From positions 1 to 64,000 of the forward strand of contig NZ_JASPGD010000007.1 in NCBI RefSeq assembly GCF_030232885.1: a stretch of DNA of 64,000 nt. The letters are read 5' to 3'. The first letter of the stretch is position 1. Each line of letters starts with the position of its first letter. A program made the translations under genes and the position numbers. Under the pieces are notes generated by a model. It ran no database searches and had not been told where the DNA came from. It saw only the letters and a program-made list of their open reading frames with translations. Positions 46,172-54,704 of the stretch are shown in pieces. This DNA is from Corynebacterium sp. MSK297. GTDB lineage: Bacteria > Actinomycetota > Actinomycetes > Mycobacteriales > Mycobacteriaceae.

Positions 46172-47800
46172 ATGCTTGCTCTCATTCTCCGTTTAATTCT
46201 GGCTGCAGTCTCAGGCGCTGCAGCTTTTACTTCTTATGAACCACTCGGCTGGTGGCCCGCCGGTATTTTCGCAGCTGGTTTATTCTATTTTGCTCTGCTT
46301 CCATGGCCGCAGTCTACTAAGACGCGCCCCACGATGGCACAGGGTGCATTGCTGGGATTCGTTCATGGCATGGCCTGCTACCTGCTCTTGCTACCCTGGA
46401 TCGGTGAGTTCGTCGGCAATCCACCCTATATTGCTTTGGCCGTGGCATGTTCGCTCTATGCGATCCTGACTGGTCTGGGTGGCATCGCCTTGGCACGCTC
46501 ACCATGGGGTTTTCTGGCGTTTCCATTCTGGTACTTGGCGATCGAGTTTGCTCGCAGCTCGTTGCCGTTTGGTGGCTTCGCGTGGGTTCGTCTGGCATGG
46601 GGCCAGGTTGACGGGCCACTCGCGGGACTCGCACAGTGGGGTGGTCCGGCCCTGGTCACGGTTGCTGCGGTGCTGATTGGGGTTGGTGTTGCACAATTGT
46701 GTGCCACGCAGTTGTTAACGACTGTTAGTACCAACGCTCGTGTGACCAGTGTGCGGGTGACAAGCGTCGTGATCGTTATTCTGCCGTTGCTCGGCGGGGT
46801 AGTCGCGACTTTCCAGCTTAATCGGCCGGACAACACCTTCGACAGCATCAACGTGGCGGCAATTCAGGGCAATGTTCCGCGCTTGGGCCTGGATTTTGCC
46901 GCGCAACGCAGTGCGGTATTGCATAATCACGTTCGCGAAACCAAAAAACTCGCTGCCGAAAAGCAAGACCTGGATCTAGTAATTTGGCCAGAAAATTCCT
47001 CTGATGTGAATCCGTTTAGTGACCGCGATGCCTACAATGTCATCGCCAGTGCGGTCGATGCTGTTGATACTCCGGTTGTCGTCGGAACAATTACCCGCCG
47101 GGATGGCGATCCGTATAACACCATGCAGACGTTTTTGCCTGACAGAGATGCTCAGAGTGGCCAACCGACGATGACGCCAGGGGAGTTCCACGACAAGGTC
47201 TACCTGCAACCATTTGGCGAGACTTTGCCGATGCGCAGTTTCTTCGAAAAGCTTTCTGAATATGCGGAAATGGCCGGTAATTTCGTACCCGGCAATGGCA
47301 ACGGTGTGCTGCACATTCCCACTGGCCGTGCTACTGATGTGCCCAATGCACGGGACTCGGATGAACCCGTCGATCTGACCACAAGTCAGCGCAATCTCGC
47401 CGTGGGTGTTGCCACCTGCTATGAGGTCGCGTTCGATGAGGCATTCCGGCGCTCGATTGACAATGGCGCGAGTATTCTGACTTCCCCGACCAATAACGCA
47501 ACCTTTGGCTTTACGGACATGACTTACCAGCAACTGGCGATGTCGCGTATGCGCGCGATTGAAACCGACCGTGCAATGGTCGTGCCGGCCACCAGTGGGG
47601 TATCTGCCCTGATTGATCCAGCAGGAAAAGTCCTGGCTGATACCGAAATTTTCGAGGCGAATCATCTCGTCGATACTTTGCCGCTGCGCTCGGGAGTTAC
47701 CCCTGCAGTACGGTTTGGGCAGGTCCTTGAGCTGGCATTCGTTTTAGTTGGAGTAGTATTGGGTAGTCTTGCTGTGATACGTCGTCGCATGAAGGAGTAA
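46172..47800 (+). CDS. lnt: Apolipoprotein N-acyltransferase
   Basis: A 542-residue membrane enzyme that adds the third acyl chain to lipoproteins. About six N-terminal membrane segments are followed by a carbon-nitrogen hydrolase domain whose triad is visible as Glu274 (IWPEN), Lys342 (DKVYLQPFG) and Cys416 (ATCYEVAFDEAF). A C-terminal membrane helix anchors it. ppm1 follows 6 bp later; in M. tuberculosis the two are fused (Rv2051c), whereas corynebacteria keep them apart (Ppm2/Ppm1). Confidence 0.94.
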   Translation: MLALILRLILAAVSGAAAFTSYEPLGWWPAGIFAAGLFYFALLPWPQSTKTRPTMAQGALLGFVHGMACYLLLLPWIGEFVGNPPYIALAVACSLYAILTGLGGIALARSPWGFLAFPFWYLAIEFARSSLPFGGFAWVRLAWGQVDGPLAGLAQWGGPALVTVAAVLIGVGVAQLCATQLLTTVSTNARVTSVRVTSVVIVILPLLGGVVATFQLNRPDNTFDSINVAAIQGNVPRLGLDFAAQRSAVLHNHVRETKKLAAEKQDLDLVIWPENSSDVNPFSDRDAYNVIASAVDAVDTPVVVGTITRRDGDPYNTMQTFLPDRDAQSGQPTMTPGEFHDKVYLQPFGETLPMRSFFEKLSEYAEMAGNFVPGNGNGVLHIPTGRATDVPNARDSDEPVDLTTSQRNLAVGVATCYEVAFDEAFRRSIDNGASILTSPTNNATFGFTDMTYQQLAMSRMRAIETDRAMVVPATSGVSALIDPAGKVLADTEIFEANHLVDTLPLRSGVTPAVRFGQVLELAFVLVGVVLGSLAVIRRRMKE

Positions 47801-47806
47801 CCCGAC

Positions 47807-48697
47807 ATGGCTGAGTCCGCTGCACCGTCTGCGAAAACTCTCGTGATCATTCCGACTTACAACGAAAAAGAAAACTTACCTCGTATTGTAGGTCGCCTGC
47901 GCACGGCACAGCCTGAGGTTGATGTGTTGATCGTAGACGATAATTCGCCGGATGGCACGGGTGAACTTGCCGACGAACTCACCAACACCGATGACCACGT
48001 GCACGTGGTACACCGCGCTGGTAAAGGCGGATTATGTGGCGCTTACGTCGCTGGTTTTGACTGGGGCCTGGAGCGTGGCTATCAGGTCTTGTGTGAAATG
48101 GATGCCGATGGCTCGCATGCACCAGAACAGCTCTACCTGCTATTAAATGCTATCGACAATGGGGAAGACGCCGTAATTGGCTCCCGCTATATACCTGGCG
48201 GGGAAGTAGTCAACTGGCCGAAAAATCGTGAGTGGCTCTCGCGCGGCGGCAATATGTATATTTCCCTGGCCCTCGGTGCTGGACTGTCTGATATGACTGC
48301 CGGGTACCGGGCCTATCGTCGGGAAGTACTCGAGGCACTGGATCTCGAGGAGCTGTCGAATGCCGGATATATTTTCCAAGTCGATCTGGCTCGCCGCGCT
48401 ATTCGGGCAGGGTATGTCATTGCCGAAGTTCCTATCACGTTCACCGAGCGGGAATATGGCGAATCCAAGCTCGATGGTTCGTTCGTGACGGATTCGCTAG
48501 CAGAGGTGACCAAGTGGGGAGTTGCGCACCGTAGTAAACAGGTGCGGGAACTGGGCTCCGCGGTGGCTTCGTTGGCGACACACGAATTCCACGAATCTTC
48601 GTTGGCGCAGGCACCAGCACGTGTGTCGTCGTCGGCGCGAAAATTCTCTGCAGTGCTCAAGGACTTTTCTGCACAGGTAAAACAGCAACTGCGCTAG
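47807..48697 (+). CDS. ppm1: Polyprenol monophosphomannose synthase
   Basis: A 296-residue GT2 glycosyltransferase that makes polyprenyl-phosphate-mannose, the donor for lipomannan, lipoarabinomannan and protein mannosylation. The GT-A core shows VIIPTYNEKENLPRI, LIVDDNSPDGTG, the metal-binding EMDADGSHAPEQ and YRAYRREVLEALDL. No membrane helix is present, so membrane association is probably through Lnt, as reported for C. glutamicum. ACC-free GGAGTAACCCGAC precedes the ATG. About 55 residues at the C-terminus are variable. Confidence 0.93.
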   Translation: MAESAAPSAKTLVIIPTYNEKENLPRIVGRLRTAQPEVDVLIVDDNSPDGTGELADELTNTDDHVHVVHRAGKGGLCGAYVAGFDWGLERGYQVLCEMDADGSHAPEQLYLLLNAIDNGEDAVIGSRYIPGGEVVNWPKNREWLSRGGNMYISLALGAGLSDMTAGYRAYRREVLEALDLEELSNAGYIFQVDLARRAIRAGYVIAEVPITFTEREYGESKLDGSFVTDSLAEVTKWGVAHRSKQVRELGSAVASLATHEFHESSLAQAPARVSSSARKFSAVLKDFSAQVKQQLR

Positions 48698-48699
48698 AG

Positions 48700-48799
48700 G
48701 ATAGTGCGCTAACAAGATAGTGCGCTAACCTCACCGAAGTTTCGTTCACCCAAGATTGCGCGCTATTTACTGTGTTCTTTTTATTTACTGTGCCCTTTT
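48700..48799. repeat. Two tandem duplications in the ppm1-rbpA gap
   Basis: GATAGTGCGCTAAC occurs at 48700-48713 and 48716-48729 (perfect, 16-bp period). Further on, TATTTACTGTGTTCTTTTT-like units occur at 48764-48781 and 48782-48799 (18-bp period, two differences). A third duplication, ACGGTTACTT twice, lies at 48971-48990 across the rbpA stop codon. The gap otherwise holds only the terminator. Confidence 0.75.
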
Positions 48800-48882
48800 T
48801 ACAAATAGTGCCGTAAAAAGGCTTAGATACGGTGGCCTGTTTGCAAAAACGCGCCAGATTGCACAAAGGGACTAGAATTCAC

Positions 48883-48930
48883 AAAGGCGCCAGCCCCACG
48901 AACTGATAAGTGGGTGGGGCTGGCGCCTTT
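48883..48930. terminator. Strong bidirectional terminator between ppm1 and rbpA
   Basis: A perfect 17-bp stem, AAAGGCGCCAGCCCCAC (48883-48899) with GTGGGGCTGGCGCCTTT (48914-48930), and a 14-nt loop. It is flanked by A on one side and T on the other, so it can end both the plus-strand lnt-ppm1 transcript and the minus-strand rbpA transcript. Confidence 0.9.
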
Positions 48931-48984
48931 ACTGTGCCGCAGGTTCTCAACAGTGAGCTCTCACAAGCGGACGGTTACTTACGG

Positions 48985-49371
48985 TTACTTGCCCTCGGCT
49001 TCCTGCTGTTCTTTTTGCTCTTTCAGCAGTTTCGCTGCGGTACGGCGGCGCTTACGCAGGTGTTCGATGCGTTCTTCGAGCAATTTGTCGAGTTCTTCGA
49101 TGCTGCGACGTTCACACAGCATGTCCCAGTGGGTACGAGGAGGTTTGACCGGCTTGGATTCGACACCTTCGCCTTCTACTAGCGTTCCCCATTTACCGTT
49201 TTTGCACAGCCACTCTTCGGGGATTTCCGCATCGTCGGCAAAAGGCACTTCGTAAATTTCGCCGTCTTCGGTGCGGTATTTCACCATTTGGCGTGGTGCC
49301 AGGTCATGGTCGCGGTCAGTTTCGTAGCTGACGGCACCCATGCGGCTGCCGCGCAATACGCGATCTGCCAT
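48985..49371 (-). CDS. rbpA: RNA polymerase-binding protein RbpA
   Basis: A 128-residue actinobacterial transcription factor that binds RNA polymerase and sigma to stabilise open complexes. The sequence is nearly canonical: MADRVLRGSRMGAVSYETDR, APRQMVKYRT, then the sigma-interacting part PPRTHWDMLCERRSIEELDK. The ATG at 49371 gives the standard N-terminus; a frame to 49383 adds four residues. It lies next to ppm1 as in mycobacteria (Rv2050/Rv2051c). The upstream region carries a TGGCAC/GTGCCA inverted repeat at 49418-49435. Confidence 0.97.
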   Translation of the reverse strand: MADRVLRGSRMGAVSYETDRDHDLAPRQMVKYRTEDGEIYEVPFADDAEIPEEWLCKNGKWGTLVEGEGVESKPVKPPRTHWDMLCERRSIEELDKLLEERIEHLRKRRRTAAKLLKEQKEQQEAEGK

Positions 49372-49522
49372 TGTGGGACACATCCTTATATTATTCCGGG
49401 GGCATCAACAAATCTTGTGGCACCACACAGTGCCAAAGACTCGTCAGGATAACGATCTACCACTATAACGCACAAACACACTGATTTGTTCCCGCTCTGT
49501 GGATATTACTTGCCTGCCAAAT

Positions 49523-49589
49523 CTTTCTGTATTTTTTCTCAGCTTTTCGATGTTTTTCTGAACTTTTCGGTTTTTGGCGGTTCTTTTCG
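49523..49589 (+). repeat. 20-bp-phased CTTTTCG repeats before the zinc-finger gene
   Basis: CTTTTCG occurs at 49543, 49563 and 49583, exactly 20 bp apart, with a degenerate CTTTCTG at 49523 in the same phase. T-runs follow each of the first three copies. The array ends 13 bp before the start codon of the small zinc-finger gene, and a likely -10 (TAGACT, 49595-49600) lies directly after it. Confidence 0.65.
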
Positions 49590-49602
49590 TCAATAGACTA
49601 AA

Positions 49603-49953
49603 ATGAACAGGGTGTCTGTGTCTGTCTACCAACAAACTCGCCCTCAACCATGCCAGTGGTGCGGCGGAGAGGTTGCATCACAAGGCCGTGGGCGTCCGCG
49701 TAAGTATTGCAGTAGTTCTTGTAAGCAGCGGGCCTACGAGCAACGTCAAAATTTATCCGGCACGGAAATTGCTCCCGATGCCGTAATATTGAGCAAAGCT
49801 AAAGCTGATATGCTGCATGATTCGCTGTTTCAATTGCGCTGTGCGGCGGAAGATATAGCGTGGGCTGCGGCAGAGGATGCTTCTGCAGATGAGCTCGGGC
49901 AGCTATGCACGGAGTTAATTGATTTGGCGCGTTCGATTGAGAAGTTGAGGTAA
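49603..49953 (+). CDS. Small zinc-finger-like protein
   Basis: A 116-residue protein with Cys17-x2-Cys20 and Cys36-x3-Cys40 (QPCQWCGG and RPRKYCSSSCKQRAYEQR), a compact treble-clef-like zinc site of a type widespread in actinobacteria, followed by a helical C-terminal half (about 65-116). DNA or RNA binding is plausible from the basic RGRPRKYC stretch but unproven. The ATG at 49603 or a GTG at 49612 could be used. It overlaps the YceI gene by one base (TAATG), so they are co-transcribed. Phased repeats upstream hint at autoregulation. Confidence 0.75.
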   Translation: MNRVSVSVYQQTRPQPCQWCGGEVASQGRGRPRKYCSSSCKQRAYEQRQNLSGTEIAPDAVILSKAKADMLHDSLFQLRCAAEDIAWAAAEDASADELGQLCTELIDLARSIEKLR

Positions 49954-50669
49954 TGATGAAAAAATCTCCCATGAAACGCCGTAAATCTATCATCGTGATT
50001 TTCGTCGCGCTCATTGTCCTTTTGGCGCTTCTCAGCGTGGTCCCGCTGATGTACCGGATCATTACCGGCCCCGGGGTCAAGACCGAACCCTTAAGTGATT
50101 CGGGTGCAGCAGCCGCATCGACTCCGGTGGATGGCAACTGGGAAGTCGTTGAAGGAAAGAACCCGAATATTACCTCGGTGGGTTTTACCTTTTCGGAGAT
50201 ACTGCCGGGCGATGAACGGGTGACTTCTGGCTCCACAGGTTATGTCACTGGGCAAGCAAAAATTAGCAACTCCACGCTGGAATCAGCCACTGTGGAAGTT
50301 GATATGGACCAGTTGACGACCGATCGGGACGTCCGGGACGTCAACATGAAAGACAAACTGTTTGAAACCAGCAAGTTCCCGACGTCCACGTTCACACTGA
50401 CCGAGCCGGTGGATGTCTCACAGGTGCCAGAAGATGGCACCGCGGGCGAGGTCACTGTGGCTGGCGAGCTCACGATCAAGGAGCACACGGAACCTGTCGA
50501 GGCACAGTTCCAAGCACTGCGTGATGGAGATCTGCTGATCATCTCCGGCGAAGTGGAGATCAACCGCGAAGACTTTGAAGTGCATTCGCCGGATCTGATT
50601 GCCGCCAAGATTGCCGAAACCGGCACGGTGGATATCCGGCTGAGTTTTGCCAAAACGGCCGAGCGATAA
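49953..50669 (+). CDS. Membrane-anchored YceI family protein
   Basis: A 238-residue protein with a basic N-terminus, one membrane anchor (IIVIFVALIVLLALLSVVPL) and an extracytoplasmic YceI domain (about 50-238), a lipocalin-like barrel that binds isoprenoid lipids. Family features are VGFTFSEILPG, DRDVRDVNMKDKLFETSKFP and the closing EVHSPDLIAAKIAETGTVDI. The ATG overlaps the zinc-finger gene stop. Its ligand is unknown; an isoprenoid quinone or carrier lipid is typical. Confidence 0.9.
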   Translation: MMKKSPMKRRKSIIVIFVALIVLLALLSVVPLMYRIITGPGVKTEPLSDSGAAAASTPVDGNWEVVEGKNPNITSVGFTFSEILPGDERVTSGSTGYVTGQAKISNSTLESATVEVDMDQLTTDRDVRDVNMKDKLFETSKFPTSTFTLTEPVDVSQVPEDGTAGEVTVAGELTIKEHTEPVEAQFQALRDGDLLIISGEVEINREDFEVHSPDLIAAKIAETGTVDIRLSFAKTAER

Positions 50670-50701
50670 TCGCCCTCTATAAATGTCCGATAATTGACAT
50701 T

Positions 50702-51454
50702 ATGTCACTTCGAGGATCGAGGGCTTTTTTGCTTACAGATATTCTCAGCTGGGCTGCGGTCATGGCACTTCCCGGCCCTGATATCGTCGCGATCGGTACA
50801 CAGGTATCCCGGCATGGTCATCGGGCCGGTTTTGCTACTGCTACAGGCGCTACCATTGGCGTAGCTACCTGGTCGATATTGTCACTGGCCGGCATTACAG
50901 CGTTGTTGACGGCCATTCCGGCGTTATCGGTCATGTTGCCTGTGCTTGGATCCTCTGTCCTGATCGTGCTCGGACTACTCGCAATCAAAGGCGTTCTTTC
51001 TGCACGCCGTGCGGCTACACAAGCCACCATGGTCAACAGTTCCTCACCGGAATCGAGTGTTGCCGACTTGCGTGTTCCAGCAGGCTCCACACCTGCTGCA
51101 CCCACAACACCAGCGACTGAATCAACAACATCAACAACAGCATCAGCCCAGCATGCCCCGGTCTGGTTCCGCGCGTTCCGCTTGGGGTTGATTACGAATC
51201 TCTCGAACCCAAAAGCCTTGGTGTTTTTCAGCTCTTTTTTCACGCCACTCATGAACCACTACTCTGGAGTGAGCGGCAAGGCAAGTATGCTGGGGATCTT
51301 GCTCTTGGTCAGCCTCGCGGTCTTTTCAGCTATGTCCGTAGTTATGAAAACCGCCTCTCGTATCCCAGCTGCGCACCATCCTGCTCTGAAATTTCTGCCC
51401 GGAGCGGTCTTTCTCATTATCGGTACCTACTACTTGATCGAAACTATAAGCTAA
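50702..51454 (+). CDS. LysE/RhtB family amino-acid exporter
   Basis: A 250-residue membrane protein with about six hydrophobic segments. The family motif MALPGPDIVAIGTQVSRHGHRAGFATATGA (key part PGPD...GxxxG) is at the N-terminus, and NLSNPKALVFFSSFFTPLM is in the second half. The cytoplasmic loop between helices 3 and 4 carries an unusual Ala/Thr/Pro-rich stretch (about 120-150). GATAAT lies 7 nt before the ATG. No LysG-type regulator is adjacent, so the substrate is open. Confidence 0.88.
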   Translation: MSLRGSRAFLLTDILSWAAVMALPGPDIVAIGTQVSRHGHRAGFATATGATIGVATWSILSLAGITALLTAIPALSVMLPVLGSSVLIVLGLLAIKGVLSARRAATQATMVNSSSPESSVADLRVPAGSTPAAPTTPATESTTSTTASAQHAPVWFRAFRLGLITNLSNPKALVFFSSFFTPLMNHYSGVSGKASMLGILLLVSLAVFSAMSVVMKTASRIPAAHHPALKFLPGAVFLIIGTYYLIETIS

Positions 51455-51500
51455 GTCAAAACCGCAAACGGATGCCATTGCCGCAGGTATGATGACAGGC

Positions 51501-53153
51501 ATGGCTGAACCAAAGATTGACGCACTTGCCCTGTCCGAAGCCTCCAGCTACGAGGATTACCTCGCGAAAGCCCAGGCCCGCGGTTTCGATTTCGAGATCA
51601 AGAAATCCGGTGTGCAAGACGAAATGCTGCGCCGCGGCTGGTCGGTCGTCGCACCGTATTTTTTGCGTCCAAATATCGCTCCGGATGGGCCGCTGCCAGC
51701 CATGCCAAAAATCGAGCGTGACGACGAGGGCAAGATCGTCAAGGCCACTGCAAATCCGCAACTAGCGCAATTTTTGTCCAAGGCCTGGAACATTAACAGC
51801 CGCGAAGACCTGTTGAAATCTGCGCAGCAGGCCTCGCAACGCACCCATGACAAAGCCTACGAGGCTGGTCGGGAGATCCTGCAGGAGATCCGTGAATTGC
51901 CGCTAGAACAGCGCGCTGGCCAAACCAGCGTGCTGGTTAATGAATTATCGGGCGCACTGCCGGAAATCCCTTTCGCCACCTTGGAAAAAGAGGCGCAGCG
52001 GTTATTGAAACCACTGCTCAACCCGGATGCGGAACTGTTGATCCCGCAACGACTGCCTGACAGTATGGCAGGGTTCTATTTTGCTGCTGCGGTGCGCCAA
52101 CTCAACTTGGGGGCAGGTGCCGGGTTCATTAAGCCTAGCGAAGTCCGCCCGATCATCGTCAAGTGTGTGCTCGGTATCGCGCGTACGTACGACACCTGGG
52201 AAGAATACGTTGCGGCACTGATCTACGGCGAAGCCATGCTGGCCAGCACGATTGGTGACCACTTCCGGTTTATCTTCCATAATGCTGCTGCCCTGCTCAC
52301 TGCCACTGACTCACCATGGGTAGAACTTCCCTTGCACACCGAGACTTTCCCCCCGATTAAGTCCAACAGCTACGAAGAGATCTTTTCGTCAATGCAGGCC
52401 AATGCACAGCAGCTTCCCGTTGCGGTAACGGGTACGCTTGCCGACGATCTGCGCCTCGGATGGTCGCTGCAGGCGCCGTATCTGGTGGGCAGCAAGATTC
52501 CTCTGGATGCACCGGCTACCTACGACGAGCAGCGCGTGCAAGAAATTTGGCAGCACTTGGAAAACCAACACCATGTTTCTGATGCGGCTAGTTTGCGCAC
52601 TGCAATCGGGAAATACCTCGACGAACCTGATCACGAAGCCTACCGCGTGATCCTCGATGAGCTACAAGAGGTCCGCAATTGGGATGTGGAAAAGCGCCGA
52701 GCTGACGGGCTCGAGAAAATCACCACTGCCCTACGAAGCAAATATGCCAAGGCAGCTGCGCCCGAGCACACTAGCGAAGATATCGACAAAGCAGTGTCGT
52801 CTACCGCTGCACAATTAGCGAAATTGCTGTTGGTCGAAGACATTGACCTGTTTTTGCCGAAAACTTTGCCCAGCTCATTAGCGGGTTGGCGCATCGCGCA
52901 AGGCGTACGTCTGGCAGCCATGGGCTTTGCCACTAAACTATTGACTGAGGACGACGCCAATGAATTCGCGGCGGTGGGCGCTGACAAAGCGAAAAACAAC
53001 CACACCGATTGGCGTGATTTCGGTGATGGTTTCCTCGTCGGCCGTCTATGTGAAAGTGGGCAGGTCGATGGTCTACAGCAACGGATGATGGCATCGACTG
53101 CCGGCGCCCTAGCCTCCAAGCAGTCTCCGTGGAGCGAATTAGCACTGCACTAA
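51501..53153 (+). CDS. Protein with two tandem DUF1266-like domains
   Basis: A 550-residue soluble protein built of two homologous halves (about 40-279 and 315-550). Both begin with a ...LRxGWS..APY motif (EMLRRGWSVVAPYFL; DDLRLGWSLQAPYLV), continue with an EAYR/KAYEAGREIL-like helix, and end with a DUF1266-like block (SMAGFYFAAAVRQL; SLAGWRIAQGVRLA) closing in SPWVELPLH and SPWSELALH. DUF1266 has no known activity. ATG 51501 is chosen because TATGAT is 7 nt upstream (leaderless). It is flanked by an exporter gene and the convergent methyltransferase gene. Confidence 0.8.
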   Translation: MAEPKIDALALSEASSYEDYLAKAQARGFDFEIKKSGVQDEMLRRGWSVVAPYFLRPNIAPDGPLPAMPKIERDDEGKIVKATANPQLAQFLSKAWNINSREDLLKSAQQASQRTHDKAYEAGREILQEIRELPLEQRAGQTSVLVNELSGALPEIPFATLEKEAQRLLKPLLNPDAELLIPQRLPDSMAGFYFAAAVRQLNLGAGAGFIKPSEVRPIIVKCVLGIARTYDTWEEYVAALIYGEAMLASTIGDHFRFIFHNAAALLTATDSPWVELPLHTETFPPIKSNSYEEIFSSMQANAQQLPVAVTGTLADDLRLGWSLQAPYLVGSKIPLDAPATYDEQRVQEIWQHLENQHHVSDAASLRTAIGKYLDEPDHEAYRVILDELQEVRNWDVEKRRADGLEKITTALRSKYAKAAAPEHTSEDIDKAVSSTAAQLAKLLLVEDIDLFLPKTLPSSLAGWRIAQGVRLAAMGFATKLLTEDDANEFAAVGADKAKNNHTDWRDFGDGFLVGRLCESGQVDGLQQRMMASTAGALASKQSPWSELALH

Positions 53154-53240
53154 TCTACTGCTTGCTAGAAGCTCGCTAGAAATAGCTTTGGTAGAAGCTG
53201 TTAGCACTGATGCGTCCGTGGGCGGCGCGTCAGTTACTGG

Positions 53241-54554
53241 CTAACGGCGCCCGCGGCGGTGCCGGTGGGTCGCCGTAAATTGCACGGCATCGAGCATTCC
53301 TAGATCCAACAAAGTCTCGCGGAGTGCCAGCTGAAATACCCATAGACGCCGGTAGACCACATCGAAGCCGCTCGCCGCCGCTTCCCGCATGTGGCCTTCG
53401 AAAAAACTGCGCTGCAACTGCAGCGATTTGCGGTAATGCGAACCAAAATGGGTCTGTTTAATAATAAGCAATCCCGATTTTTGGTCGAATAACTTGTGGT
53501 GGCCGGTGGTATCAAGATAATCCAAGCCAGGCCAGATATACGCGCGTAATGCTAGTAGCGCATTGCGCGCAGACGCTGTCATACCGTCGGTGGCGACCAG
53601 AGTTTGCAATCCTAGTTTGCCGCCAGGTGCAAGCAATCGCCCCGCGTGCCGCAAGAGATACACGCGGTCCGTCCGCGACAGGTATTCGAATGCCTCCATG
53701 CACGCGATGGCGTCGTAGCGGCCCTGCCAGTCACTCGGTGTTGGCAACGGGTTCGAAATGTGCTGGGTGTGCACGAAATCCTCTACCCCGGCTAGCACGA
53801 GATCATCGCGAAGTGCTGCCAGATGCTCCGCATCATTGCTAAGCGTATCGACGACCGCTCGACGTCGACCAGCAACTTCTGCAAGCACGGAGCCGTTGGC
53901 AGGAAATTCTAAAAGATGGCTTGACGCTGTTACTCCTAGGTCATTGAGCAAAAATTGCGCGGCGCGTGCTTGGGAATCATGAAAATCTTCGCGTTCGACA
54001 TCTTGTGGTTCCGAGATCGTAGTGATGTCGATGAAATGGTGTTTGGGCCCGTGATTACCATGCTGTGCTGGGACGTAACTCGTCATCGAATCCCGCACCG
54101 TCGTCGCCACGCCCGTCGAAAAGATTCCGGCAAAACTACTGGTTTTTTCATCGGAATACAGTCGCACCAAGTCCGCGGGGATCTGTCCGCCGTCATACGG
54201 TGCAACAGGCACCTGCACCTTACCGCGTGGCGCATAGCCAGTAGCGAGCAACCGAGTCAGTACTTTGACTAGTGCCGCGGAATCCGGTGTACGCCACTCT
54301 CCTGCCAAATATGATTCGACGAATCCAAGCCACCCTGCTTGCGCGACGCGTGCAAACAAGGATTCCTGATCGATGATCAAGTCGGGTCGGGCGCCTGGGT
54401 CCAATTCCAACCCAGCGTTGCGGCAAGCTTTCGCAAAATGTGCCTCCGCAATTCGCGCACGCAGTGGCAATAGTGATCCGCCTGGCACTGTGGCAATAGA
54501 CGGCCATGCCTGCGCATCGATCGCTGCAAGATGAGCCAATTGTTGCTCGTGCAC
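53241..54554 (-). CDS. Cyclopropane-fatty-acid-synthase-like SAM methyltransferase
   Basis: A 437-residue protein of the CFA/mycolic-acid-cyclopropane synthase family. The N-terminal part (GWLGFVESYLAGEWRTPDSA) is the lipid-binding region; the C-terminal SAM domain is recognisable by SHLLEFPANGSVLAEVAG and YDAIACMEAFEYLSRTDR. The usual EIGCGWG and EMIEHVG motifs are altered here (LEFPANGS, ACMEAFEY), so the activity should not be assumed. The GTG at 54554 has AAGGAG 5 nt upstream; a longer frame would run into the divergent ndh. Confidence 0.83.
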   Translation of the reverse strand: MHEQQLAHLAAIDAQAWPSIATVPGGSLLPLRARIAEAHFAKACRNAGLELDPGARPDLIIDQESLFARVAQAGWLGFVESYLAGEWRTPDSAALVKVLTRLLATGYAPRGKVQVPVAPYDGGQIPADLVRLYSDEKTSSFAGIFSTGVATTVRDSMTSYVPAQHGNHGPKHHFIDITTISEPQDVEREDFHDSQARAAQFLLNDLGVTASSHLLEFPANGSVLAEVAGRRRAVVDTLSNDAEHLAALRDDLVLAGVEDFVHTQHISNPLPTPSDWQGRYDAIACMEAFEYLSRTDRVYLLRHAGRLLAPGGKLGLQTLVATDGMTASARNALLALRAYIWPGLDYLDTTGHHKLFDQKSGLLIIKQTHFGSHYRKSLQLQRSFFEGHMREAAASGFDVVYRRLWVFQLALRETLLDLGMLDAVQFTATHRHRRGRR

Positions 54555-54704
54555 ACACTCTCCTTGCAAACGCGTCTGGGCGACGGCGGAATTAATAAGT
54601 CCCAATGATTTTAGCAAAGTGTTTCTGGCCACTAGACTGTATAGGCGTATATTTAACTGTGTACTTATCCAAATACACTGCTCAACTTCTACGAAGAGGT
54701 ATCT

